In this document: positions 31,536-40,263 of the stretch, one piece after another | Layout: every line of letters starts with the position of its first letter | How positions within the stretch are numbered: the stretch's first letter is position 1 | DNA from: Chitinophagaceae bacterium | Lineage (GTDB): Bacteria > Bacteroidota > Bacteroidia > Chitinophagales > Chitinophagaceae | Assembly (NCBI GenBank): GCA_024707305.1 | Contig: JANPZZ010000020.1 | Coordinates: 1 to 64,000, forward strand | Length of the DNA stretch: 64,000 nt | Reading direction: 5' to 3' | Translations under genes and position numbers: made by a program | Notes under the pieces: generated by a model | Told to the model about the DNA's origin: nothing | Database searches by the model: none | What the model saw: only the letters and a program-made list of their open reading frames with translations

Positions 31536-31646
31536 ATATACAATGTGAAAACAGGTCAATGTGTAAACAGGAAAATGAGGCGTTACACATTATTCAGAGG
31601 ATTGATTTTCACATTGTCAAATTTCCACATTTTCTAATTTTATCAA
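31536..31646 (+). repeat. AAATGTG-type repeat copy A4 in the rplP-rpmC gap
   Basis: CAATGTGAAAACAGGTCAATG on the left and GATTTTCACATTGTCAAATT then TCCACATTTTCTAATTTTA on the right. The arms CAATGTGAAAA and TTTTCACATTG are perfect complements about 55 nt apart. Shorter than A2 and A3 but the same style. Confidence 0.6.
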
Positions 31647-31647
31647 T

Positions 31648-31857
31648 ATGTCTAAGAAATCAGATTTTGTAAAGAGCATCCGCGCCATGAGCGAGAGCGA
31701 TATTAAAGCCCGCCTGGAAGAGGATAAGCAGCGTCTGAAAAAGCTGGAATTTGCCCACGCTATTTCTCCGCTGGAAAACCCGATGAATATCCGCGGACTG
31801 CGTCGTGAAATCGCGCGCCTGCAAACTGAACTGAAGTTAAAGCAATCAACTAAATAA
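31648..31857 (+). CDS. rpmC: 50S ribosomal protein L29
   Basis: 69 aa, intact. [20 protein letters not shown] and [16 protein letters not shown] are the two L29 helices. It ends 7 nt before rpsQ. Confidence 0.95.
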   Translation: MSKKSDFVKSIRAMSESDIKARLEEDKQRLKKLEFAHAISPLENPMNIRGLRREIARLQTELKLKQSTK

Positions 31858-31864
31858 CGAAAAG

Positions 31865-32122
31865 ATGTCTGAAAGAAATTTAAGAAAGACCAGGATTGGT
31901 GTTGTAACCAGCAACAAGATGACTAAAACCATCACGGTTGCGGTAGAACGCCGGGTAAAACACCCGATCTATGGTAAGTTCGTAAAGAAGACAACCAAAT
32001 TCCATGCACACGATGAAAAGAATGAGTGCAGCATTGGAGACACCGTGAAGATTATGGAAACTCGTCCTCTCAGCAAAACAAAACGCTGGAGACTGGTTGA
32101 AGTGGTTGAGAAAGTGAAATAA
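31865..32122 (+). CDS. rpsQ: 30S ribosomal protein S17
   Basis: 85 aa, intact. [20 protein letters not shown] and [20 protein letters not shown] are diagnostic. Normal length. Confidence 0.96.
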   Translation: MSERNLRKTRIGVVTSNKMTKTITVAVERRVKHPIYGKFVKKTTKFHAHDEKNECSIGDTVKIMETRPLSKTKRWRLVEVVEKVK

Positions 32123-32227
32123 GCATGCCCCCTTTACTTCTAACAGGGAAGTAGGGATAACATAAATAAGAACATTAACAATTATAAAACTTAAACCCTT
32201 CCGGATGGAGGGGATTGGGGAGGCAAA

Positions 32228-32596
32228 ATGATTCAGCAAGAAAGCCGTTTGAATGTTGCGGACAACAGTGGTGCCAAAGAGGTGCTTTGTATCCGCGTAT
32301 TAGGCAACAGCGGTCAGCGTTACGCAGGTATCGGCGACAAGATCGTAGTAACCGTGAAGGATGCATTGCCGGCGGGCGGTATTAAAAAAGGTACAGTAGC
32401 CAAAGCTGTTATTGTACGTACCACCAATAAACTGCGTCGCAAAGACGGATCTTATATCCGTTTTGATGACAACGCTGTGGTAATCCTGAACCAGGCCGAC
32501 GAGCCTCGCGGTACACGTATCTTCGGACCAGTAGCCCGTGAGCTTCGCGACAAGGGATACATGAAGATCGTTTCCCTGGCGCCCGAGGTACTGTAA
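32228..32596 (+). CDS. rplN: 50S ribosomal protein L14
   Basis: 122 aa, intact. [38 protein letters not shown] and the conserved [20 protein letters not shown]. The gap before it contains an imperfect GGA-rich stretch and no gene. Confidence 0.97.
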   Translation: MIQQESRLNVADNSGAKEVLCIRVLGNSGQRYAGIGDKIVVTVKDALPAGGIKKGTVAKAVIVRTTNKLRRKDGSYIRFDDNAVVILNQADEPRGTRIFGPVARELRDKGYMKIVSLAPEVL

Positions 32597-32693
32597 TTAA
32601 GTAAACAGGAGCGTAACCGGAATTTTCACGTTTCACGATCACGCTTCACGATAAAAAAAACATTCCGCAAAATCGGAGTAAAGAACAGATAAA

Positions 32694-33038
32694 ATGAAAA
32701 CAAGATTCAAACCAAAGTACAATATCCGTAAAGGGGATAGCGTAGTGGTAATTGCCGGCGACGACAAGGACCTGACAAAGCCACGTGCGGTTAAAGAAGT
32801 GTTGGTGGAAGAAGGTAAAGTGATCGTTGAAGGCGTGAACATTATCACCAAGCACTCCAAACCTTCTGCACAAAATACCAAAGGTGGTATCGTTAAGAAG
32901 GAAGCTCCCATTAATATCAGCAATGTAATGCTTTGGGATGCGGCTCAGAAAGCCGGCGCACGTGTAAAACGTGTACGTACTGAAGGTAAAACTGAGCTGG
33001 TTTTTAAAACTAAAAAAGCACAGGGAGGTAAGAAATAA
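32694..33038 (+). CDS. rplX: 50S ribosomal protein L24
   Basis: 114 aa, intact. [19 protein letters not shown] (KOW motif) and [20 protein letters not shown]. Its stop overlaps the rplE start by one base (33038). The upstream gap (32597-32693) has CACGTTTCACGATCACG-type heptamer units. Confidence 0.96.
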   Translation: MKTRFKPKYNIRKGDSVVVIAGDDKDLTKPRAVKEVLVEEGKVIVEGVNIITKHSKPSAQNTKGGIVKKEAPINISNVMLWDAAQKAGARVKRVRTEGKTELVFKTKKAQGGKK

Positions 33039-33622
33039 TGAGCACTAAAGTATATAGCCCAAGGCTGGCAGATAAGTACAAAAAAGAAGTTGTACCTGCC
33101 CTGGTAAAGAAATTTGGTTATGGTTCTGTAATGCAGGCTCCCAAACTGGAGAAGATCTGCCTGAACCGCGGCGTTAACGGTGCTGTATCCGACAAGAAAC
33201 TGGTGGATATCGCTATCGACGAGCTGTCAACCATCACTGGCCAAAAAGCTGTTGCCACCAATTCAAAGAAGGATATCTCCAACTTTAAATTGCGTAAGAA
33301 CATGCCAATCGGCGCCCGCGTTACACTGCGTGGTGAAAAAATGTATGAATTCCTCGATCGTTTGATCGCTGTGGCCCTGCCCCGCGTTCGCGACTTCAAA
33401 GGCGTGAATGAAAAAGCTTTCGACGGCCGTGGTAACTATACACTGGGTGTAACCGAGCAAATCATCTTCCCTGAGATTGATATCGATAAGGTAAACCGTA
33501 TCACAGGTCTGGATATCACTTTCGTTACTTCTGCTCAAACTGACGAAGAAGCATACGAACTGTTGAAAGAACTGGGAATGCCTTTCCGCAATATCAAACC
33601 CGGAAGCAACAACGAGAATTAA
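33038..33622 (+). CDS. rplE: 50S ribosomal protein L5
   Basis: 194 aa, intact. [56 protein letters not shown] and [10 protein letters not shown]. Binds 5S rRNA. Overlaps rplX by one base, so translation is coupled. Confidence 0.97.
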   Translation: MSTKVYSPRLADKYKKEVVPALVKKFGYGSVMQAPKLEKICLNRGVNGAVSDKKLVDIAIDELSTITGQKAVATNSKKDISNFKLRKNMPIGARVTLRGEKMYEFLDRLIAVALPRVRDFKGVNEKAFDGRGNYTLGVTEQIIFPEIDIDKVNRITGLDITFVTSAQTDEEAYELLKELGMPFRNIKPGSNNEN

Positions 33623-33689
33623 TCAGTATTCAATTTTCAGTAAAGCAATAGCCGCACTGAATAATAAATAAAGAAAATAAAATTGAACT

Positions 33690-33959
33690 ATGGCTAAAAC
33701 ATCCGTCAAAGCCAGGCAAAGGAAAAGAGAGAAAATGGTGGACCAGTATGCTGCCAAACGCGAAGAGCTGAAAAAAGCTGGCGATTGGAAAGCACTGGAC
33801 GAGTTGCCCCGCAACTCTTCATCCGTTCGATTGAAAAATCGTTGCCAGCTTACTGGTCGTCCTAAAGGATATGTACGCTACTTCGGTATCTCCCGTGTTG
33901 CACTTCGCGACATGGCCCTGAATGGCAAAATCCCCGGACTGAAAAAAGCGAGCTGGTAA
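33690..33959 (+). CDS. rpsN: 30S ribosomal protein S14
   Basis: 89 aa, intact. It is the zinc-free long form: no CxxC motif is present where the short form has two, and the core reads [20 protein letters not shown]. Downstream are GTGAATC-type heptamers (33966-33993). Confidence 0.96.
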   Translation: MAKTSVKARQRKREKMVDQYAAKREELKKAGDWKALDELPRNSSSVRLKNRCQLTGRPKGYVRYFGISRVALRDMALNGKIPGLKKASW

Positions 33960-34060
33960 AATAGCCGTGAATCGTGAACCGTGAATCGTGAAAATGATCA
34001 CGAAGACCATCATGGTACACGTAGCACTTGTAATTAAATAACTCGATAATCGACATAAAA

Positions 34061-34459
34061 ATGGTAACAGATCCCATAGCAGATTTTCTGACCCGCATCC
34101 GTAATGCCCAAATGGCTGGCCACCGCGTGGTAGATATTCCTGCATCTAACCTGAAAAAGCGGATGACTGAAATTTTGTACAACCAGGGTTATATCCTGAA
34201 GTACAAATTTGAAGAAGACAGCAAGCAGGGTGTAATCAAAATCGCCCTGAAGTACGATCCTTCTACAAAGCAACCCGCTATCCAGAGCATGGAGCGCATC
34301 AGCCGTCCAGGTCTGCGCCAGTACTCTAAACCTGCCGATTTCCGCCGCGTAAAAAGCGGTCTGGGTATCGCTATTCTGTCTACTTCTAAAGGTGTAATGA
34401 CCGATAAAGAAGCAAAAGCGCAGAATGTAGGTGGTGAAGTTCTTTGCTACGTGTATTAA
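34061..34459 (+). CDS. rpsH: 30S ribosomal protein S8
   Basis: 132 aa, intact. DPIADFLTRIRNAQMAGHR, RISRPGLRQYSKPADFRRVK and GLGIAILSTSKGVMTDKEA then GGEVLCYVY. In E. coli S8 represses the spc operon; no equivalent site is evident here. Confidence 0.97.
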   Translation: MVTDPIADFLTRIRNAQMAGHRVVDIPASNLKKRMTEILYNQGYILKYKFEEDSKQGVIKIALKYDPSTKQPAIQSMERISRPGLRQYSKPADFRRVKSGLGIAILSTSKGVMTDKEAKAQNVGGEVLCYVY

Positions 34460-34560
34460 TCGTTGCGGCCTGCCGGCGCTGCCAATACATTAAGCCGATA
34501 CCTATCAGGCTGACCGGTTGGTAGCAGAAACAAATATTATAACTTTTTAAAAAGACTAAA

Positions 34561-35115
34561 ATGTCAAGAATAGGTAAGAAGCCAATTGTGATCCCCGAAG
34601 GAGTTACCATTACAGTAGGGAAAGACAATGTGGTTACAGTAAAAGGTAAGAAAGGCGAATTGAGCCAGGCGATCGATCGCGATATCAAAGTAGAAGTAAA
34701 AGATGGTCAGGTAACTTTTGGCCGTCCTACTGATCAGATCCGTCACCGCGCATTACACGGTTTGTACCGTGCAATCATCGCAAACCTGGTAAAAGGTGTA
34801 ACTGATGGTTTCGAACGTAAACTTGAACTGATTGGTGTAGGTTTCAAAGCAACCAACCAGGGTAATATCCTTGACCTTGCTTTAGGTTATTCTCACAACA
34901 TCATTTTCGAAGTTCCCAAAGAACTGAAAGTGGCTACACAACAGGAAAAAGGTCAGAACCCTTTAATTACACTGGAAGGTATCGACAAACAACTCATTGG
35001 CCAGGTAGCTGCTAAATTGCGCAGCCTGCGTAAGCCGGAGCCATACAAAGGAAAAGGTGTTCGTTACCAGGGTGAAGTGGTTCGTAAGAAAGCTGGTAAA
35101 GCAGCTGGTAAATAA
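34561..35115 (+). CDS. rplF: 50S ribosomal protein L6
   Basis: 184 aa, intact. MSRIGKKPIVIPEGVTITV and the C-terminal PEPYKGKGVRYQGEVVRKKA. The gap to rplR has a small CCCTG/CAGGG hairpin near 35182-35200. Confidence 0.97.
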   Translation: MSRIGKKPIVIPEGVTITVGKDNVVTVKGKKGELSQAIDRDIKVEVKDGQVTFGRPTDQIRHRALHGLYRAIIANLVKGVTDGFERKLELIGVGFKATNQGNILDLALGYSHNIIFEVPKELKVATQQEKGQNPLITLEGIDKQLIGQVAAKLRSLRKPEPYKGKGVRYQGEVVRKKAGKAAGK

Positions 35116-35217
35116 GGGCTGAACAGAAGTAGAAAGAAGTCATTTACCAGGACTGATTAATAATAAAATTCGTAAACTTTTTCCCTGGCAGAATCAGGGA
35201 ATGTAAATACAAATAAG

Positions 35218-35577
35218 ATGAACGGAAAGATTAAAACACAGCGCAGGCAGAACATCCGCTACCGCATCCGTCGCAAGATCAGCGGTGTTGGTACAAAACC
35301 CCGCCTGTCTGTTTTCCGCAGCAATGCTGATATCTATGCGCAGTTGATTGATGATACGAAAGGTGAAACAATCGCTTCAGCGTCTTCAAGAGATAAAGAT
35401 ATCGCAGCACAAAACGGTACAAAAACTGACAAAAGCAAATTGGTTGGTGCAGCTATCGCTCGCAAAGCCGCTGAGCTCGGTGTTCAGGACGTTGTATTCG
35501 ACCGCGGTGGCTACCTGTACCATGGCCGTGTAAAAGCGGTTGCTGATGGTGCTCGTGAAGGCGGACTGAAATTCTAA
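35218..35577 (+). CDS. rplR: 50S ribosomal protein L18
   Basis: 119 aa, intact. [31 protein letters not shown] and [20 protein letters not shown]. Binds 5S rRNA together with L5. Confidence 0.97.
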   Translation: MNGKIKTQRRQNIRYRIRRKISGVGTKPRLSVFRSNADIYAQLIDDTKGETIASASSRDKDIAAQNGTKTDKSKLVGAAIARKAAELGVQDVVFDRGGYLYHGRVKAVADGAREGGLKF

Positions 35578-35662
35578 TTTCTCGGCAGGCAACTGCCAAA
35601 TTGAAAATTTAAAGTAAAACTGGCAAAGGATAAACCCAATGCCACAACTTCAAAATAACAGT

Positions 35663-36235
35663 ATGTCAAAAGTAAACTTAAACAGGGTTAAAGCAGGTGA
35701 CCTGGAACTGAAAGACAAAGTTGTTGCCATCAACCGTGTAGTTAAAACTACAAAAGGTGGTCGCGCATTCAGTTTTTCTGCCCTGGTAGTTGTTGGCAAT
35801 GAAAATGGCGTGGTAGGACACGGTCTGGGAAAAGCGAAAGAAGTACAGGAGGCTATTACAAAAGGTATTGAAGATGCCAAGAAGAACCTGATTAAAGTTC
35901 CGGTAATGAAAGGAACGATTCCTCACGATCAGTGGGCGAAAGAAGGTGCTGCCAAAGTAATGATTAAGCCTGCTGCACAAGGTACAGGTGTAATCGCCGG
36001 AGGTTCTATGCGTGCTGTATTAGAGAGTGCTGGTGTAACAGACGTACTGGCTAAATCTCTTGGTTCAGCTAACCCTCATAACGTGGTGAAAGCTACTTTC
36101 AAAGCCCTGGCTATGCTTCGCGAACCCGTACAGGTTGCAAAGACAAGAACGCTGGGTCTGAAAAAGTATTCAACGGTTAATTCACCGAAGTACGAAACAG
36201 TGAACAGGAAGGCCTCGATAAAAGGTCGGATGTGA
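35663..36235 (+). CDS. rpsE: 30S ribosomal protein S5
   Basis: 190 aa from 35663 ([19 protein letters not shown]). An in-frame ATG at 35639 would add eight residues (MPQLQNNS) that do not look like the family; either start is possible. [20 protein letters not shown] and [16 protein letters not shown] are typical. S5 contributes to decoding accuracy. Confidence 0.96.
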   Translation: MSKVNLNRVKAGDLELKDKVVAINRVVKTTKGGRAFSFSALVVVGNENGVVGHGLGKAKEVQEAITKGIEDAKKNLIKVPVMKGTIPHDQWAKEGAAKVMIKPAAQGTGVIAGGSMRAVLESAGVTDVLAKSLGSANPHNVVKATFKALAMLREPVQVAKTRTLGLKKYSTVNSPKYETVNRKASIKGRM

Positions 36236-36275
36236 GGAGCGATAATTTGTTTTCAACTAATAAGAATTCTTTACA

Positions 36276-36455
36276 ATGAAAAAGATTAAAATAACTCTGG
36301 TTAAGAGTCCAATCGATCGCCCCGAGCGCCAGAAATTAACGCTGCAGGCATTGGGTCTTAATAAAACCAACTCAAGCCGCGAAGTAGAAGCTACTCCTCA
36401 GGTATTGGGTATGGTTAGAAAAGTTGAACACCTGGTGAAGGTGGAAGAAGCGTAA
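36276..36455 (+). CDS. rpmD: 50S ribosomal protein L30
   Basis: 59 aa, found by reading between rpsE and rplO. MKKIKITLVKSPIDRPERQK, then TLQALGLNKTNSSREVEATP and QVLGMVRKVEHLVKVEEA match L30. The expected position in the spc operon supports it. Confidence 0.95.
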   Translation: MKKIKITLVKSPIDRPERQKLTLQALGLNKTNSSREVEATPQVLGMVRKVEHLVKVEEA

Positions 36456-36520
36456 GAACAGAATTTCTGTAAAACGTTTTTCGTTTTACGCGTAAACCTG
36501 ATATCTTCGCCCGGCAAAAA

Positions 36521-36546
36521 ACGTACTATGAGTTTTCATAGTACGT
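36521..36546 (+). promoter_or_regulatory. Perfect hairpin in the rpmD-rplO gap
   Basis: ACGTACTATGA-GTTT-TCATAGTACGT: an 11-bp perfect stem with a 4-nt loop, followed by ACTATTTTAA. It could slow or partly terminate transcription between rpmD and rplO or protect mRNA ends. The gap also contains a -7-like TATCTTCG at about 36502-36509 that might start an internal transcript. Confidence 0.6.
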
Positions 36547-36597
36547 ACTATTTTAATAAGCGAGGGGAAAATAACCCCGTAAGTAAAAATTGAAAAA

Positions 36598-37048
36598 ATG
36601 AAACTGCATCAGCTGAAGCCCGCAAAAGGCGCAACTCACAAAGAAAAAAGAATTGGTCGTGGTGATGGTTCCGGACACGGTGGTACTTCTACAAAAGGTA
36701 CAAAAGGTGGTCAAAGCCGCGCCGGTTATAAACGTAAAATGGCGCACGAAGGTGGCCAGATGCCTATCCAGCGCCGTGTACCCAAGCGTGGATTTAATAA
36801 TATCCATCGCGTTGAATACAAAGTATTAAACCTGGGCCAGATCGAACAATTGGCTGAGAAATATGCAATCACCGAATTTTAGCCTCGAGAACCTGTTTAT
36901 CAATGGCCTTATCAGCCAGACAGACCGGGTGAAAATTCTTGGAAACGGAGAACTGAAAGGCAAGTTTACATTTAAAGTAAATGCCGTTAGTGAGAAAGCA
37001 AAGGCAGCAATCGAAGCAGCTGGCGGAACGGTAGAACTGGTTAAGTAA
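36598..37048 (+). CDS. rplO: 50S ribosomal protein L15 (frameshifted)
   Basis: 149 aa after correction. MKLHQLKPAKGATHKEKRIG, the Gly-rich RGDGSGHGGTSTKGTKGGQS and RRVPKRGFNN. An extra T near 36877-36881 breaks the frame; skipping it gives ITEFSLENLFINGLIS and the normal C-terminus EKAKAAIEAAGGTVELVK. Confidence 0.94.
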
Positions 37049-37065
37049 TTTTCACTAAATTGCAC

Positions 37066-37090
37066 AGACGCATGTTGCATGCGTCTTTTA
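37066..37090 (+). terminator. Hairpin with T run between rplO and secY
   Basis: AGACGCATG-TTG-CATGCGTCT then TTTACGTTTT: a perfect 9-bp stem with a short T tract, 18 nt after the rplO stop. secY follows within 35 nt and must be expressed, so this is more likely an attenuator or processing site than a full terminator. Confidence 0.5.
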
Positions 37091-37115
37091 CGTTTTAAGG
37101 GCCTTTAAATCTTTA

Positions 37116-38450
37116 TTGATTCCCGTGAAGAAATTAATTCAAACGCTCAAGAATATCTGGAGTATCGAGGAACTGAAAAGCAAAATACTTTTCACCTTAC
37201 TCATCATTGTAATTTACCGTGTAGGCTCGCATATTGTATTACCGGGTATGAACCCGGCAGTAATGGACGCGTCCAAGGTTGAAGGCAACGGTATCCTTGA
37301 TTTGATCAACACGTTTGCTGGTGGTGCCTTTAACATGGCTTCCATTTTTGCATTGGGTATTATGCCCTATATCTCTGCTTCTATCTTTATGCAACTGATG
37401 ACCGTTCTGGTACCAAAATTCCAGAAGATGCAGAAAGAAGGAGAGAGCGGACGTAAAAAGATCAACCAGTATACACGTTACCTCACAGTTGCTGTTACAA
37501 TCGTTCAGGCTTTCGCATACGTAACTTACCTCTACCAGATTCATGGCCAGGCTATCATTCCTGCATTTGAACCTTATTTCCGTCTTACTACCATCGTAAT
37601 CCTTACAGCAGGTACCCTGTTTGTAATGTGGATGGGTGAAAAGATTACCGACAAAGGTTTGGGTAATGGTACATCACTGATCATCATGATCGGGATCCTG
37701 GCTCGTCTGCCGCAATCATTGCTGCAGGAATTGACAGACAAATCTCAACAACAAGGTAATATCCTGATCTTTATTATCGAACTGATTATCCTGGTTGCAA
37801 TCGTTTTGGGTTGTATCCTGTTGATCCAGGGCGTTCGTAAAGTACCTGTAAACTATGCAAAACAGGTTGTTGGCAACCGCCCCCTTACCGGTGCGCGCCA
37901 GTTCCTGCCTTTGAAAGTGAACAGCGCAGGTGTAATGCCAATCATCTTTGCTCAGGCAATCATGTTCCTGCCAACACTGGCCACCCTCGGTTCCAACAAC
38001 GAGATCGGCCGCATGTTTACGGATCACAAGAGTTTTGCATACATGGCGGTTTATTCAATTGTAGTTATTGGATTTACTTTCCTTTATACTGCATTGATTT
38101 TCCAACCCAAGCAGATCGCTGAAAACCTGAAGCAAAATAATGGATTCATCCCCGGCGTGAAACCCGGTCAACCTACTGCCGATTATATCGGAACAGTAAT
38201 GGATCGCATCACATTCCCTGGAGCAATCCTGCTGGCACTGGTAGGTATCCTTCCAGGTATCGCAGAACGCGCGGGAGTAACGCAGGGCTTCTCAACATTC
38301 TTTGGCGGTACTTCCCTGCTGATTATGGTAGGTGTGGTATTGGATACACTCCAACAGATTGAAACGCAATTGTTGATGCGCCAGTACGATACGCTCATGA
38401 AGAGCGGCCGTATCCAGGGTCGCCAAACAACCTCTGCAGTACAGTACTAA
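37116..38450 (+). CDS. secY: Preprotein translocase subunit SecY
   Basis: 444 aa, intact, ten hydrophobic segments. ILFTLLIIVIYRVGSHIVLP (TM1), GALGIMPYISASI-like TM2 region (FALGIMPYISASIFMQLMT), the plug region FNMAS, and the C-terminal GGTSLLIMVGVVLDTLQQIE. No ATG start is present: TTG at 37116 or GTG at 37125; the GTG gives the usual MKKLIQTLKNIW and is preferred. Forms the protein-conducting channel. Confidence 0.96.
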   Translation: MIPVKKLIQTLKNIWSIEELKSKILFTLLIIVIYRVGSHIVLPGMNPAVMDASKVEGNGILDLINTFAGGAFNMASIFALGIMPYISASIFMQLMTVLVPKFQKMQKEGESGRKKINQYTRYLTVAVTIVQAFAYVTYLYQIHGQAIIPAFEPYFRLTTIVILTAGTLFVMWMGEKITDKGLGNGTSLIIMIGILARLPQSLLQELTDKSQQQGNILIFIIELIILVAIVLGCILLIQGVRKVPVNYAKQVVGNRPLTGARQFLPLKVNSAGVMPIIFAQAIMFLPTLATLGSNNEIGRMFTDHKSFAYMAVYSIVVIGFTFLYTALIFQPKQIAENLKQNNGFIPGVKPGQPTADYIGTVMDRITFPGAILLALVGILPGIAERAGVTQGFSTFFGGTSLLIMVGVVLDTLQQIETQLLMRQYDTLMKSGRIQGRQTTSAVQY

Positions 38451-38467
38451 TAGTCAGAAAAAGAATA

Positions 38468-38502
38468 TAAAAAAGCCTCCCGCAAAACGGGGAGGCTTTT
38501 TT
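38468..38502 (+). terminator. Terminator of the S10-spc operon
   Basis: AAAAAAGCCTCCCG, CAAAA loop, CGGGGAGGCTTTTTT. A strong stem 17 nt after the secY stop. It ends the operon before the repeat field. Confidence 0.9.
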
Positions 38503-39395
38503 CGATGGTCGATGGTCGATGATCGATGTTCGATGATCGTTGATCGATGGTCGATGATCGATGTCCGATGTCCGATGATCGTTGATCGATGTTCGATGTT
38601 CGATGATCGATGGGGGATGGGGGATGATCGTTGATCGATGGTCGATGGTCGATGATCGATGTCCGATGTCCGATGATCGTTGATCGGTGTTTGATGTCCG
38701 GCCGTCCCGGAGGGACGGGATATCTGTAGCAACGGAATGCTCCCGATGATCGATGGTCGATGATCGTTGATCGATGATCGATGTCCGATGTCCGATGATC
38801 GTTGATCGGTGTTTGATGTCCGGCCGTCCCGGAGGGACGGGATATCTGTAGCAACGGAATGCTCCCGATGATCGATGGTCGATGATCGTTGATCGTTGAT
38901 CGATGATCGATGTCCGATGATCGTTGATCGGTGTTTGATGTCCGGCCGTCCCGGAGGGACAGGGATATCTGTAGCAACGGAATGCTCCCGATGATCGATG
39001 GTCGATGATCGTTGATCGTTGATCGATGATCGATGTCCGATGATCGTTGATCGATGTTTGATGTCCGGCCGTCCCGGAGGGACGGGATATCTGTAGCAAC
39101 GGAATGCTCCCGATGATCGATGGTCGATGATCGATGATCGATGATCGATGTCCGATGTCCGATGATCGTTGATCGGTGTTTGATGTCCGGCCGTCCCGGA
39201 GGGACGGGATATCTGTAGCAACGGAATGTCCCTTTATTTTGAGTCCCGAAGGGACGATAGATGCGACTGAAATTCGACCATCGACCATCCACCATCCACC
39301 TTCCACCCTCCACCATCCACCATCCACCATCCACCTTCCACCCTCCACCCTCCACCCTCCACCATCCACCATCGATCATCGATCCTCGGTCATCG
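38503..39395 (+). repeat. CGATGAT-armed repeat field B2 with five 122-nt periods
   Basis: The left part (38503-38695) is a heptamer array CGATGGT/CGATGAT/CGATGTC/CGTTGAT. Five cores beginning GCCGTCCCGGAGGGACGGGA start at 38701, 38823, 38945, 39067 and 39189, exactly 122 nt apart; the third has one extra A. Each core holds a CCGTCCC/GGGACGG hairpin and TATCTGTAGCAACGGAATG. The right arm (39277-39390) carries the complementary CCATCGACCATCCACC pattern. Long ORFs through it on the minus strand only encode repeats. Confidence 0.88.
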
Positions 39396-39404
39396 AAAAT
39401 TTCG

Positions 39405-39412
39405 TAATTTTG
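39405..39412 (+). promoter_or_regulatory. -7 element next to the map start
   Basis: TAATTTTG matches the Bacteroidota -7 consensus and ends 6 nt before the map ATG, so the transcript would have almost no leader. No TTTG box is found 19-21 nt upstream; that position lies in repeat sequence. Confidence 0.45.
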
Positions 39413-39418
39413 CCCCTT

Positions 39419-40231
39419 ATGGTAATTTGTAAATCCCCGGAACAGATAGAGAAAATGCGGAAAAGCGCACTTTTGGTTAGCCAGACGCTTACCGAGGTCG
39501 CTAAAAAATTAAAGCCGGGAATCACCAGCCTGGAGCTGGATGTATTTATTGGTGAATATATCCGCGACCACAATGCGGTTCCTTCGTTTTTAAACTATCA
39601 CGGTTATCCGTTCAATTCCTGTATTTCAGTGAACGATGTAGTGGTACACGGTTTCCCCAACAAGAATGAATTGAAAGAAGGAGATATCATCTCCGTGGAT
39701 ATAGGCGTTATTCTCGATGGCTGGCATGGCGACCATGCCTATACTTTTGCCATCGGCGACCCCGGTACTGAGGTATTACAATTAATCCGCGTTACAAAAG
39801 AGTCACTATACAAAGGCATCGAAAAAGCTGTTGCGGGAAACCGCATCGGCGATATCGCATGGGCCATTCAAAATCATACAGAAGGTAAATATGGCTACGG
39901 CGTGGTGCGTGAACTGGTTGGTCATGGCCTCGGCGAAAGTATGCACGAAGATCCACAGGTTCCTAACTACGGAAAACGTGGCACACTTAGCAAACTGAAA
40001 GAAGGAATGGTACTCGCTATCGAACCGATGATCAACCTCGGACGTCGGAATGTGTTTACTGAAAAAGATCAGTGGACGATCCGCACCAGCGATGGCAAAC
40101 CTTCGGTACACTTTGAACACGACGTGGCTGTAGGTAAACACCAGGCAGATATACTCTCTAACTACAAGCCAATTGAAGAAGCGGAAAGTGCCAATTCAAA
40201 CCTGGTAGTTGCTGATAAAGCACTGGCCTGA
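39419..40231 (+). CDS. map: Methionine aminopeptidase, type I
   Basis: 270 aa from the ATG at 39419 (MVICKSPEQIEKMRKSALLV). Metal ligands of the pita-bread fold are visible: SVDIGVILDGWHGDHAYTF (two Asp), GHGLGESMHEDP (His), VLAIEPMINLG (Glu) and HFEHDVAV (Glu of the last strand). Removes the N-terminal Met from new proteins. An earlier in-frame start lies in the repeat field and is rejected. The usual downstream infA-rpmJ-rpsM genes are absent. Confidence 0.95.
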   Translation: MVICKSPEQIEKMRKSALLVSQTLTEVAKKLKPGITSLELDVFIGEYIRDHNAVPSFLNYHGYPFNSCISVNDVVVHGFPNKNELKEGDIISVDIGVILDGWHGDHAYTFAIGDPGTEVLQLIRVTKESLYKGIEKAVAGNRIGDIAWAIQNHTEGKYGYGVVRELVGHGLGESMHEDPQVPNYGKRGTLSKLKEGMVLAIEPMINLGRRNVFTEKDQWTIRTSDGKPSVHFEHDVAVGKHQADILSNYKPIEEAESANSNLVVADKALA

Positions 40232-40263
40232 TTTCCCACTTATCACTTGTTGAATACAACATC

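Noticed and set aside
38701..39230. Possible CRISPR or satellite coding array with 122-nt period
   Set aside because: Intervening sequence is repetitive heptamers, not unique spacers, and no cas genes are present.
38395..39379. Three long overlapping minus-strand reading frames (up to 325 aa)
   Set aside because: They run through the heptamer repeat field and encode only repeated RPDIKHRSTII-type units in all three frames; the 7-bp period keeps frames open by chance.
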